From contig NZ_PVWN01000010.1 of assembly GCF_003003885.1 (NCBI RefSeq), positions 58,146-122,145 on the forward strand: a stretch of 64,000 bases of DNA, given 5' to 3'. The translations under genes and the position numbers were made by a program. Shown here one piece after another: positions 17,317-25,534 of the stretch. How positions within the stretch are numbered: position 1 is the stretch's first letter; every line of letters begins with the position of its first letter. Source of the stretch: Chlorogloea sp. CCALA 695. Lineage in GTDB: Bacteria; Cyanobacteriota; Cyanobacteriia; Cyanobacteriales; Chroococcidiopsidaceae. The notes beneath the pieces are model-generated. The model was not told the origin of the DNA and made no database searches. It worked only from the letters and a program-made list of their open reading frames with translations.

Positions 17317-17661
17317 TTACTTCCAGCCTTTCTCGGCTTGCTCTAATACATAGGCTGAGACATCAACAATTTGCTGTTGTGTGAGACGACCTTTGTAAGC
17401 TGGCATAGCATATTGACCATTTTTGATTAATTGAGCGATCGCATCAGTGGAATCCATCCCAAATTTTTTTAATGCTTTTGACTTTAAACTCTTATTACGC
17501 CTAACAATATTACCACCGTTGATATGGCAACCCGCACAGTTATTAGTAAAAAGTGTTGCTGTCTCCCTTGTTGATGTCGCCAAAGCTGGAGGAGTGACAA
17601 GGATTATAAGTGCGATCGCACTTGCTAAAATAAATATCAACTTTCTCATTAATTTACCCAA
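17317..17661 (-). CDS. Cytochrome c6-type protein (c6B/c6C-like)
   Basis: The 114-residue precursor has a cleavable signal ending near PALA (residues 25-28), the haem-binding CAGCH at 42-46 and the probable axial ligand Met86 in YAMPAYKG, as in cytochrome c6 of the thylakoid lumen. The segment GGNIVRRNKSLKSKALKKFGMDS resembles the NIIRRGK-type sequence I associate with the c6B/c6C side branch rather than the main PetJ electron carrier. It probably carries electrons in the lumen or periplasm at a lower potential; that part is inference. The downstream methyltransferase gene follows directly. Confidence 0.83.
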   Translation of the reverse strand: MGKLMRKLIFILASAIALIILVTPPALATSTRETATLFTNNCAGCHINGGNIVRRNKSLKSKALKKFGMDSTDAIAQLIKNGQYAMPAYKGRLTQQQIVDVSAYVLEQAEKGWK

Positions 17662-17841
17662 TCTTCTTTAATACTTATTTTAGTAGCAACCTCAACATCC
17701 ATCCTTTAGCTACCTTAAGGTTTTCATTATTAGCTAAGGAAATTGCGACTCGCCTAAGACTATTATTCGGTAGGCTTATAAAATAAAAAGTAAATATGCT
17801 AGTGCGATTTCTAAACTTTAAAACCACTTAATTTCGTCGTA

Positions 17842-19032
17842 ATGCAACCACCCATTCCCCTGCAAACAGTTCTTCAAAATCGCTATCGTTTAATTAAAAT
17901 TTTAGGTCAAGGGGGGTTTGGGCGTACCTATTTGGCAGAAGATATAGGACGATTTAACGAGTTAGTCGCCCTCAAAGAGTTAATTCCTTTTCAAAGTACG
18001 CCAGAGTCTTTAGCAAAGGCAAAACAGTTGTTTCAAAAAGAAGCAACGGTTTTATACAAAATTCATCATCCCCAAATTCCGCAGTTTAGAGCTACTTTTG
18101 AGCAAGATGGGCGGCTGTTTTTAGTCCAAGACTATATAGCAGGCAAAACTTACTGGAAATTACTCCAAGAAAGGCAAGGGATAGCTAAAACTTTGACCGA
18201 AGTAGAGATAATCCAACTATTGCAGCAAATATTACCTGTACTTGCTCATTTACACGTTAGGGGCATTATTCACCGCGATATATCCCCTGATAACATTATT
18301 GAGCGTGAGGTCGATTCTAAGCCCATATTGATTGATTTTGGTGTAGTCAACGAAATAGCTACTCAAATTCAAGCAATTAATCCAGCTTCAGTTACAACAG
18401 TAGGGAAGCTAGGCTACGCGCCGATTGAACAAATGCAAACCGGGAGGGCTTACGCTAGTAGCGATCTGTATTCCTTGGCAGTCAGCGCTATAGTTTTACT
18501 TACAGGCAAGCAGCCTCCAGAATTATTTGATGACGAACAATTTACTTGGAATTGGCAAAAGTGGACAAAGGTAAGTCCAGAATTTGCACTTCTACTTGAT
18601 CGGATGCTTAGTTACAGACCAAGCGATCGCTATCAGTCAGTTGCAGAAGTCGCCAAAGTCCTGCAATCAGTTGTAGAACCCCCGTCCCAAAAAGAGAAAT
18701 TACCCGCCTCAGCAAGTCCGCCACCAGTCGCTACGTTGCCGCAAAAAGAGGCAACTTCGCCCCTCCCAACTATTGCCCCCTCCCAAATAAATACAATGGC
18801 GATCGGTCGCCGTCCTGACGAAATTAAACCAATTCCTACCAAAAAATTACACCCAATTACCAAGCTATCGATTTGGGAACGTTGGTGGGCGATCGCTTTA
18901 ATCTTTGTAACAGTAGCTTTAATTGCTGGCGGTACTTCTTTGTTATTTGTAAGTTGGTTATTAAGTCAAAATGACAAAGGAGCGCCGCAAACTTTCCCGT
19001 CGCCGCTAATTTCTGAACCCTCTACTAATTAA
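17842..19032 (+). CDS. Membrane-anchored Ser/Thr protein kinase
   Basis: The 396-residue protein is a Hanks-type kinase. Residues 1-285 form the catalytic domain: glycine loop ILGQGGFGRTYLAED, lysine in LVALKELIPF, catalytic loop HRDISPDNII, metal-binding LIDFGVVNE, and an activation segment ending GYAPIEQMQTGRAYASSDLY. A Pro/Ala-rich linker (about 286-345) leads to one transmembrane helix near the C-terminus (WWAIALIFVTVALIAGG) and a short tail, so the kinase domain is cytoplasmic and tethered. The HRD Lys is Ser here (HRDIS instead of HRDIK), a variant also seen in other cyanobacterial kinases. bioD follows after 9 nt. Confidence 0.9.
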   Translation: MQPPIPLQTVLQNRYRLIKILGQGGFGRTYLAEDIGRFNELVALKELIPFQSTPESLAKAKQLFQKEATVLYKIHHPQIPQFRATFEQDGRLFLVQDYIAGKTYWKLLQERQGIAKTLTEVEIIQLLQQILPVLAHLHVRGIIHRDISPDNIIEREVDSKPILIDFGVVNEIATQIQAINPASVTTVGKLGYAPIEQMQTGRAYASSDLYSLAVSAIVLLTGKQPPELFDDEQFTWNWQKWTKVSPEFALLLDRMLSYRPSDRYQSVAEVAKVLQSVVEPPSQKEKLPASASPPPVATLPQKEATSPLPTIAPSQINTMAIGRRPDEIKPIPTKKLHPITKLSIWERWWAIALIFVTVALIAGGTSLLFVSWLLSQNDKGAPQTFPSPLISEPSTN

Positions 19033-19041
19033 CAGGATATT

Positions 19042-19758
19042 TTGAACGCACTACTAATTACAGGTACAGATACAGAAACAGGTAAAACTGTTTTAACCAC
19101 AGCACTAGCAGCTTATTGGCAAAGGTTTGTTTCTCCTAGTTTGGGGATTATGAAGCCTATTCAAGCCGGAATTGGCGATCGCGAACTATATTCGCAATTA
19201 TTTACTCTCAACCAATCTATCGACGAAATAAATCCTTTATACTTTGACGCACCTTTAGCCCCGCCTATTGCCGCCGCCAAGGAAGGACGCACGATAGACT
19301 TAGGTTTAGTATGGCAAAAGTTCCAACAATTAATATCGGCGCGAGATTTGGTGTTAGTAGAAGCCTTGGGAGGGTTAGGATCTCCGATAACTAACGAATT
19401 TACCGTCGCTGACTTAGCCGCCGAATGGCGATTGCCAACGGTTTTAGTAGTTCCGGTAAAATTAGGCGCAATTTCTCAAGCTGTAGCTAATGTAGCTTTA
19501 GCTAGGCTAACGGGCGTTGCTCTTAAAGGCATAATTTTAAACTGCGTGCAACCAGTTACAAAAGCGCAAATTAACGATTTGACACCCGTAGACTTAATTC
19601 AATCTCTAACTAATATTCCTGTATTAGGCTGTTTGCCTTACTTAGAAAGCCCCACAGACTTAGACAAACTAGCTCAAGTAGCGGCAAATTTAGACCTAGA
19701 AAGATTAATGCCTCTTACATTACCTTTTGTCAATCGTAAACCGATCGCCTTGCTCTAA
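19042..19758 (+). CDS. bioD: Dethiobiotin synthetase BioD
   Basis: BioD closes the ureido ring of dethiobiotin with CO2 and ATP in biotin synthesis. The 238-residue protein shows the P-loop [15 protein letters not shown] at the N-terminus, the substrate lysine region [25 protein letters not shown] near 110, and the base-recognition segment [11 protein letters not shown]. It begins with TTG 9 nt after the kinase gene. No other bio gene is in the window. A cobyric-acid-type amidotransferase ATPase is an unlikely alternative, because there is no glutaminase domain. Confidence 0.88.
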   Translation: MNALLITGTDTETGKTVLTTALAAYWQRFVSPSLGIMKPIQAGIGDRELYSQLFTLNQSIDEINPLYFDAPLAPPIAAAKEGRTIDLGLVWQKFQQLISARDLVLVEALGGLGSPITNEFTVADLAAEWRLPTVLVVPVKLGAISQAVANVALARLTGVALKGIILNCVQPVTKAQINDLTPVDLIQSLTNIPVLGCLPYLESPTDLDKLAQVAANLDLERLMPLTLPFVNRKPIALL

Positions 19759-19793
19759 TTTGGTAAAATTTAGTTAAATCTCTAATCTAAAAC

Positions 19794-21008
19794 ATGGTTG
19801 CCACTTCAATAAATCCGCTTAATATCGATTTATCGAGCATTCGGGCAGAAATTAGAGCATTACAACCGCAAATTGTGCAATGGCGGCGAAAACTTCATCA
19901 ATACCCAGAATTAGGCTTTAAAGAACAATTAACAGCGCAATTTATCTCCCAAAAGCTGCAAGAATGGGGTATTGAACATCAAACAGAAATTGCCCATACG
20001 GGAATAGTTGCAATTATCCGCAGCCACAAAGTCGGGAAAGTATTGGCAATTCGGGCGGATATGGATGCTTTGCCAATTCAAGAACAAAATGAAGTAGATT
20101 ATTGCTCAAAGCACGACGGCGTAATGCACGCTTGCGGTCATGACGGACACACAGCGATCGCACTCGCTACAGCTTGCTACTTAGCCCAGCACCGCGATGA
20201 GTTTACAGGTACAGTCAAAATCATCTTCCAACCTGCCGAGGAGTCTCCAGGGGGCGCTAAACCAATGATTGCCGCCGGGGTGTTATCGAATCCCGATGTA
20301 GATGCAATTATTGGGCTGCATTTGTGGAATAATCTTCCCCTGGGTACGGTGGGAGTGCGCGAAGGTGCATTAATGGCGGCGGTGGAGTGTTTTCGCGCGC
20401 GGATTTTGGGCAAAGGCGGACACGGTGCAATGCCTCATCAAACTGTAGATTCTATTGTGGTTGCAGCGCAAATTGTCAGCGCTTTACAAACCGTTGTGGC
20501 GCGAAATATCGACCCCATAGAATCTGCTGTAGTAACGGTGGGCGAATTTCATGCAGGTACAGCATTGAATATTATTGCCGATACCGCCCAGCTAAACGGT
20601 ACTGTACGTTATTTCCATCCCAAATTTGCCGGGTTTATCCAGCAAAGAATCGAACAAATTATTGCCGGAATATGCAGTAGTTACGGCGCAAAGTATGACT
20701 TAGAATACTGGCAACTTTACCCGCCAGTAATTAATAATAAAGACATTGCTCAATTAGTAAGGGAGCAAGCTATGAACGTTGTAGAAACTCCCGTGGGAAT
20801 TGTGCCAGAATGCCAAACAATGGGCGGCGAAGATATGTCATTTTTCTTGCAAGAAGTACCCGGTTGTTATTTCTTTTTGGGTTCTGCCAATATTACTAAA
20901 AACCTAGCTTATCCTCATCACCATCCTCGCTTTGATTTTGATGAAATGGCGCTGATGATAGGAGTTGAAATATTTGTCCGCTGCGTTGAAAAATTTTCCC
21001 CTCAATAG
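19794..21008 (+). CDS. M20D-family amidohydrolase
   Basis: This 404-residue protein belongs to the M20D metallopeptidase group (hippurate hydrolase, N-acyl-amino-acid and IAA-amino-acid amidohydrolases), which hydrolyse amide bonds of N-acylated amino acids. Key elements are RRKLHQYPELGF near 30, IRADMDALPIQE, the metal motif HACGHDGHTAIALA near 108-121, the catalytic pair in FQPAEESPGGAKPMI, TMGGEDMSFFLQ near 350, and the last ligand in PHHHPRFDFDEMAL. The start is ATG. The substrate is not evident, and its position after bioD suggests no pathway. Confidence 0.9.
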   Translation: MVATSINPLNIDLSSIRAEIRALQPQIVQWRRKLHQYPELGFKEQLTAQFISQKLQEWGIEHQTEIAHTGIVAIIRSHKVGKVLAIRADMDALPIQEQNEVDYCSKHDGVMHACGHDGHTAIALATACYLAQHRDEFTGTVKIIFQPAEESPGGAKPMIAAGVLSNPDVDAIIGLHLWNNLPLGTVGVREGALMAAVECFRARILGKGGHGAMPHQTVDSIVVAAQIVSALQTVVARNIDPIESAVVTVGEFHAGTALNIIADTAQLNGTVRYFHPKFAGFIQQRIEQIIAGICSSYGAKYDLEYWQLYPPVINNKDIAQLVREQAMNVVETPVGIVPECQTMGGEDMSFFLQEVPGCYFFLGSANITKNLAYPHHHPRFDFDEMALMIGVEIFVRCVEKFSPQ

Positions 21009-21345
21009 CTGTCAAACTAGGGCGACAAATTACAAATACTAGCAATGCTGTCTGTGCTAGTAAAAAGCTGATTAGTAAAGGCGACTCCCTTTCCCCAAAG
21101 TCAAAGAACTGGTACTAAGCTGGAATTGTTTAGCTTGTGGATGGGCTGATAATTTATTTGATTGTATAGATAGCAAAAACTAACTTGTCACTTCCCTAAG
21201 CCTTTAAACAGAGGGGGTTGCTGGAGAGATTAAACTAACGCTAGAAATTAAGTTGAAGAAAATTTTGCTACCTTCTGGAATAGGATTGATAGTAGTGTAG
21301 CTTGAACTACTGGGTTACTCAAAACTTGATTCGTGAATTGCGAGT
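21009..21345. other. Intergenic region without a recognisable gene
   Basis: This 337-nt gap separates two co-oriented genes. An inverted repeat, ACTAGCA (21038-21044) with TGCTAGT (21055-21061) followed by AAAA, is a weak terminator candidate for the amidohydrolase gene. The rest has stop codons in all frames and no coding pattern. The promoter of the downstream Nif3-like gene is probably here. Confidence 0.6.
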
Positions 21346-22164
21346 ATGATAATTGCGGACTTAATTGATTGGTTTGAAGGTTGGGCAAATCCGACTTGGC
21401 AGGAAAAGTGGGACAATTGCGGCTGGCAAATTGAGCCTGGGGTACTAAACCAGTCTGCACGAGTATTAGTGTGCTTAACGCCTACTTTAGCAGTAATGGA
21501 AGAAGCGATCGCGCTGCAAAAAGCAGGTACAGAAGTTAATCTAATTTTTGCTCACCATCCGCTAATTTTTAATCCGCTCAAATCTTTACGCACGGGAGAG
21601 GCAATTACTGAAATAACTCGCCTAGCTTTTAGCCATCAAATCGGTATATACACCGCTCACACCAACTTTGACCAAGTGCAAGAAGGAACCGCCGATATAC
21701 TAGCAACTTTGTTGAAATTAAAACAAGTCACCCCAATCGTACCAACTGGAGCTAATTTAGGTTACGGACGAGTGGGAGAACTAACCCCAACGTTAACTTT
21801 AGCGGAGTTACTCGCTCAAATTCAAACTCTTTTAAATCCGCCAAGTTTAATAATTTCTCCTACCGCCGATTTGGAGCAAACTATAGACAAAGTAGCCGTT
21901 TTAGGGGGAAGCGGTGCTAGTTACATTTCTGACGTAGTCAAAACGGGGGCGCAAGCTTACTTAACCTCTGATTGCAAATTTCATCAATTTCAAGAAAGTC
22001 GCGATCGCGGTTTAATATTGATTGATGCTGGACATTATGCCACCGAACGCCCTGCTTGCAAATTCTTAGTTACAAAACTTACAGCTTTAGGTTTGGAGTG
22101 GGTAAATTTAAGCAAAAAGGATGAGGACTTTCGCTACTTTTTTCAACAATGTAAGTCTACTTAA
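21346..22164 (+). CDS. Nif3-like dinuclear metal centre protein
   Basis: The 272-residue protein belongs to the Nif3/YbgI (DUF34) family, ring-shaped hexamers with a two-metal site and no fully settled function; GTP cyclohydrolase I type 2 is an automated label for the same family. Metal ligands lie in FAHHPLIFNPLKSL near 67-80, the YTAHTNFDQVQEG segment near 101-113, and the C-terminal DAGHYATERPACKFL near 225-239. The start is an ATG. No PII-like insert is present, since the length matches the minimal form. Confidence 0.9.
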   Translation: MIIADLIDWFEGWANPTWQEKWDNCGWQIEPGVLNQSARVLVCLTPTLAVMEEAIALQKAGTEVNLIFAHHPLIFNPLKSLRTGEAITEITRLAFSHQIGIYTAHTNFDQVQEGTADILATLLKLKQVTPIVPTGANLGYGRVGELTPTLTLAELLAQIQTLLNPPSLIISPTADLEQTIDKVAVLGGSGASYISDVVKTGAQAYLTSDCKFHQFQESRDRGLILIDAGHYATERPACKFLVTKLTALGLEWVNLSKKDEDFRYFFQQCKST

Positions 22165-22393
22165 ATTCTTATTTAGACTATAAGATTACTGGAGGTATTT
22201 TCTTAATTTAAAAATAGTAGATGTAAATATATCTATTTGGTGTTTGACTAGATTTAATGGAGGCTTATTTATATTTCGGCAATCAATAAACTTAACTAAG
22301 TTACTAATTAATATTTATTAGCTAATTATTGCTTCACTCCATAATCTAGTTTTGTCTAAATACAAATATCTCCAACTTAGAAAATAAACTATT

Positions 22394-23551
22394 ATGAGCC
22401 ACGATTTAAGTAGGTCAACGCCTGCAACTCCAAGAGTTTTAATTTTATCCATGCGTAACTTTGTGTCTCATGTTGGTCGCAGCTTCTTGTTTGAACTTGA
22501 GTACTCTGTGTGTGATTTTGAGCAAGTTGATGTACTTGCACCTAATTTCTCGCCAACTATTTTCAATAAAATTACCAGAAAAATTTCGCAGTCTACTTTT
22601 GAGGCTACAGGAAAAACCCTTCCTATCGGTTCAACCTACAATCAATTCTCTCTAAATCAAGAATATGATTTATTTTTATTTATTTGTCAATACCCTATAG
22701 AACTATATTATTTAAACTCCATTAAAGACTGGCGGAAAAAATGCCGCAAAGCCGTTTGTTGGTTAGACGAATTATGGGCTAGAGAGGTACATCTATTTAA
22801 GCCGCAATTAACAGCATTAAAAGACTTCGACCATGTGTTTATGGACTTGAATTCTAGTGTTAAAAAAGTTGCCGAGACAATTGGGCGTCCCTGCTCTTAT
22901 CTACCACCAGGAATTGATGCGCTCAAATTTTGTCCCTATCCTTCACAGCCACAGAGAAGTATTGATGTATGTAGTATAGGTCGCCGTCCAGCTTCAATTC
23001 ACGAATCTTTGCTGAAGAAGGCAGACAAAAATAATTTCTTTTATATGTATGACACAATGAGAAAATCATTTATGCGTAACTATAACGACCATCGAAGTTT
23101 ATATAGAAATATAGTTAAAAGAAGCCGCTATTTCATTGCTTACAAACCCAAGTTCAACTTAACAACTCACACCGGGGGTCAAGAGGAGCTAAATGTTCGT
23201 TTTTTTGAAGGCGCAGCCGGGGGAGCAGTAATCCTAGGAATACCCCCAAATTGTGATGCTTTTCCGCAAAACTTTGACTGGGTAGATGCCGTAATTTCTT
23301 TACCTGAAGATACAACCAATATAGAAGAAATAATCGCTCATCTTGATACTCAACCGGAGCGATTAAATAAAATTCGTACTGATAATGTAGTTAACTCTTT
23401 ACTTCGCCATGATTGGGTATATCGCTGGGAAAAAATCCTAGAGGCGGTAGATATCCCGGTTTCTCCAGGAATGATACAAAGAAAAACTAAGTTGAAAGAA
23501 CTAGCTAAAATTGTTACAGAAAACAGTAATTTTACTAACTCAATACAGTAA
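22394..23551 (+). CDS. GT1-type (CgeB-like) glycosyltransferase, first of a tandem pair
   Basis: The 385-residue protein looks like a CgeB/PF13524-type glycosyltransferase with two Rossmann halves. The C-terminal half shows the family pattern LNVRFFEGAAGGAVILGIP near 270-289, NFDWVDAVISLPEDT, and LLRHDWVYRWEKIL near 340-353. The N-terminal half (residues 1-180) has YDLFLFICQYPIELYYL and YLPPGIDALKFCPYP, where the start of the nucleotide-sugar domain is expected. It is followed after 6 nt by a close paralogue, so they share a transcript. The sugar donor and acceptor cannot be inferred. Confidence 0.75.
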   Translation: MSHDLSRSTPATPRVLILSMRNFVSHVGRSFLFELEYSVCDFEQVDVLAPNFSPTIFNKITRKISQSTFEATGKTLPIGSTYNQFSLNQEYDLFLFICQYPIELYYLNSIKDWRKKCRKAVCWLDELWAREVHLFKPQLTALKDFDHVFMDLNSSVKKVAETIGRPCSYLPPGIDALKFCPYPSQPQRSIDVCSIGRRPASIHESLLKKADKNNFFYMYDTMRKSFMRNYNDHRSLYRNIVKRSRYFIAYKPKFNLTTHTGGQEELNVRFFEGAAGGAVILGIPPNCDAFPQNFDWVDAVISLPEDTTNIEEIIAHLDTQPERLNKIRTDNVVNSLLRHDWVYRWEKILEAVDIPVSPGMIQRKTKLKELAKIVTENSNFTNSIQ

Positions 23552-23557
23552 AGTTTT

Positions 23558-24703
23558 ATGCAAACAGCACCTTTTCCTCTTGGCTCAAATTCCCAACCGC
23601 GCATTTTAGTTTTATCGATGCGTGACCTTGAGTTTCACATATCACGCTCCTATATAAGTGAGTTTGAAAATTGTATTTGTAGTTTTGATGATGTAGATTT
23701 ATTTAAGCTACCTTATGTTAATAAAAACTTTACTGAGAAGGTAGTAAACAACGTAGCTAGAAAAATTTTTCAAATAAGTAGCAGCAATCAAATATTTAAT
23801 CTTTTCAATGAACGCTATAGTTTAAAAAAACAATATGATTTATTCCTTTTTATCTGTCAAGAACCTATAGATTTATTATATTTAAGCGCTCTTAAAGACT
23901 GGCGTAGTCGATGTAGTAAAGCTGTTTGCTTGCTAGAAGAAGTATGGCTGGAAAATTTTGCTAAAGAGCAAAAACAATTGTCGGTATTAAAAGAGTTTGA
24001 TTATGTTTTTATGAACTTAAGTTCTAGTATCAAAGCTGTTGCTAATACAATACAAACACCTTGTATATATATGCCTTGTGGAGTTGACGCTGTAGAATTT
24101 TGTCCTTACCCTCTACAACCGCAACGGAGTATTGATGTTTGTAATTTTGGTCGTAGTCCACCAACCGTACACCAATCGCTATTGAATTTAGGAGAAAAAG
24201 AGAATTTTTTGTATATGTATGATACGATCAAGGATTTGTTTACAAAAAATCATCAAGAGCATCGCACTCTGTACCAAAATATAGTCAAAAGAAGTAAATA
24301 CTTTATTGGTTATGGAGCAAAATTCAATCTCAAAGGTGAAGTTGGAGTTCAACAAGAGTTAGGTAGCCGCTTTTTTGAAGGAACATCAGGAGGTGCGGTA
24401 ATTTTGGGAACACCACCACAGACTGAAACTTTTACCCAAAACTTTGATTGGTCTGATGCAGTAATTGAACTTCCCTCTGATGCAACTAATGCCGCAGAAG
24501 TCATCGCCGACCTAAACTTGCAGAGCGAGCGACTAAAAGAAGTACGCAAAAACAATGTAGTCAATTCTCTGCTCAGACATGACTGGGTATATCGCTGGGG
24601 TCAGATTTTAGATCGAGTAGGTCTGAATCATACGCCTAAAATGGCACAAAGGCGAGCTTATTTACAAAGTTTGGCTGATATGGCAATACAAAAAAGTAGT
24701 TAA
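23558..24703 (+). CDS. GT1-type (CgeB-like) glycosyltransferase, second of a tandem pair
   Basis: This 381-residue paralogue of the preceding gene keeps the same organisation: PRILVLSMRDLEFHISRSYI at the start, YDLFLFICQEPIDLLYL near 105, SSSIKAVANTIQTPC, GSRFFEGTSGGAVILGTPP near 270-288 and LLRHDWVYRWGQIL near 340. The two are most alike in the C-terminal donor-binding half and diverge in the N-terminal acceptor half, which fits duplication followed by change of acceptor. A short hairpin with a T run overlaps its stop. The pathway is unknown. Confidence 0.75.
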   Translation: MQTAPFPLGSNSQPRILVLSMRDLEFHISRSYISEFENCICSFDDVDLFKLPYVNKNFTEKVVNNVARKIFQISSSNQIFNLFNERYSLKKQYDLFLFICQEPIDLLYLSALKDWRSRCSKAVCLLEEVWLENFAKEQKQLSVLKEFDYVFMNLSSSIKAVANTIQTPCIYMPCGVDAVEFCPYPLQPQRSIDVCNFGRSPPTVHQSLLNLGEKENFLYMYDTIKDLFTKNHQEHRTLYQNIVKRSKYFIGYGAKFNLKGEVGVQQELGSRFFEGTSGGAVILGTPPQTETFTQNFDWSDAVIELPSDATNAAEVIADLNLQSERLKEVRKNNVVNSLLRHDWVYRWGQILDRVGLNHTPKMAQRRAYLQSLADMAIQKSS

Positions 24704-24716
24704 GCCTTGGCTTTTT
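24702..24716 (+). terminator. Short hairpin plus T run after the glycosyltransferase pair
   Basis: AAGCC (24702-24706) and GGCTT (24709-24713) form a 5-bp stem closed by a 2-nt loop and continuing into six T residues. It overlaps the TAA stop of the second glycosyltransferase gene and has the form of an intrinsic terminator, although the loop is tight. Confidence 0.5.
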
Positions 24717-25151
24717 TGTGAAGTCTGCTAAAGAATAAGTTAATATTAATTGTGTTGGGTCAAACTTTGGTGGAGACGTACTCCAAGCTGAAGTCACTCA
24801 AACAGCCGCACCCGGCGGCAGGATGAAAGCTAGAGGGAAATTTTGGGCAAAGGATAAAAATCATCGCCATCTTTCAACTTAATCAAGCTCTGAGTTTTGT
24901 GAAAGTTAAAGCGCGCGAGTTCCAAAAAATTATCCGCATCCATCTCAGTGAACCCGTTTTAGATTCGGGAGCGACAAATAGCTAGGGACGCAAAATCTAC
25001 ATGAAATATTTATTAATCGCCAAGTCGCTAACTACATATTGGTCGCCACTGAAAATTAGAGCCGTAAATTCGCCACAAGTAGGGAAGAATTACAGGTTCA
25101 AGCTCCATCAAATTACAAATTTAACCACACTTAAAAAGGCAGAAGCAATAC
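24717..25151. other. 435-nt gap, possibly decayed coding sequence
   Basis: No intact gene is visible. Short open stretches on the plus strand, such as QALSFVKVKAREFQKIIRI with HLSEPVLDSGATNS (about 24886-24983), and VLQAEVTQTAAPGGRMKARG in another frame (about 24777-24836), look more protein-like than random DNA and are separated by stops and frame changes. I do not recognise a family. The gap also contains the promoter of the small gene that follows. Confidence 0.45.
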
Positions 25152-25463
25152 ATGCTACACCGCAAGATTTATCAACTTTGTTGCGATGGGCGTGAAGTAT
25201 CTATTTTCTTAAGAGATCAGCAACGCTGGATTGAATGCGCCCGGATTATTGATATAGAAGGGGATTTAGTAACTTTACGTTATGAAATCGACGATGAAGA
25301 GGAAGTTTGCTCCTGGGAGGAAATGGTGCGCTTAGAAAGTATTGGTGCTGTATCCCAAAAACTATCATCCGTGCTTAGAGGTAATTTCGATCCTCTTGTG
25401 TCTGATGATTGCCCAGAGGCAGAGCGAATTCCTAACCACCATAACGATTCAAATCCTGAGTAA
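25152..25463 (+). CDS. Small conserved cyanobacterial protein (DUF6679-like)
   Basis: The 103-residue protein begins MLHRKIYQLCCDGREVSIFL and continues with an acidic segment, LVTLRYEIDDEEEVCSWEEM, then RLESIGAVSQKLSSVLRG. I associate this pattern with the cyanobacterial family DUF6679, of unknown function. Its short beta-rich core, with RWIECARIIDIEGDLVTL, could be a Tudor/SH3-like barrel, but that is a guess. No signal or membrane segment is present. A clear intrinsic terminator follows. Confidence 0.78.
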   Translation: MLHRKIYQLCCDGREVSIFLRDQQRWIECARIIDIEGDLVTLRYEIDDEEEVCSWEEMVRLESIGAVSQKLSSVLRGNFDPLVSDDCPEAERIPNHHNDSNPE

Positions 25464-25486
25464 GGTAAACTTATTTAGTTAAAAAG

Positions 25487-25519
25487 GTTCGGGAAAAAGT
25501 AATTTTCCTGAACTTTTTT
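25487..25519. terminator. Intrinsic terminator between convergent genes
   Basis: GTTCGGGAAAA (25487-25497) pairs with TTTTCCTGAAC (25503-25513), an 11-bp stem including one G-T wobble, and six T residues follow. A run of A precedes the stem, so the structure can also serve the convergent metallohydrolase gene on the minus strand. Confidence 0.85.
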
Positions 25520-25534
25520 GCTTTAACTAAAAAA

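Noticed and set aside
20387..20680. Cys- and Arg-rich 97-codon frame inside the amidohydrolase gene
   Set aside because: It is a shifted frame of a gene with intact active-site motifs.
25001..25195. Frame of 64 codons before the DUF6679-like gene
   Set aside because: It overlaps the better supported gene in another frame and has no recognisable pattern; kept only as part of the unexplained gap.
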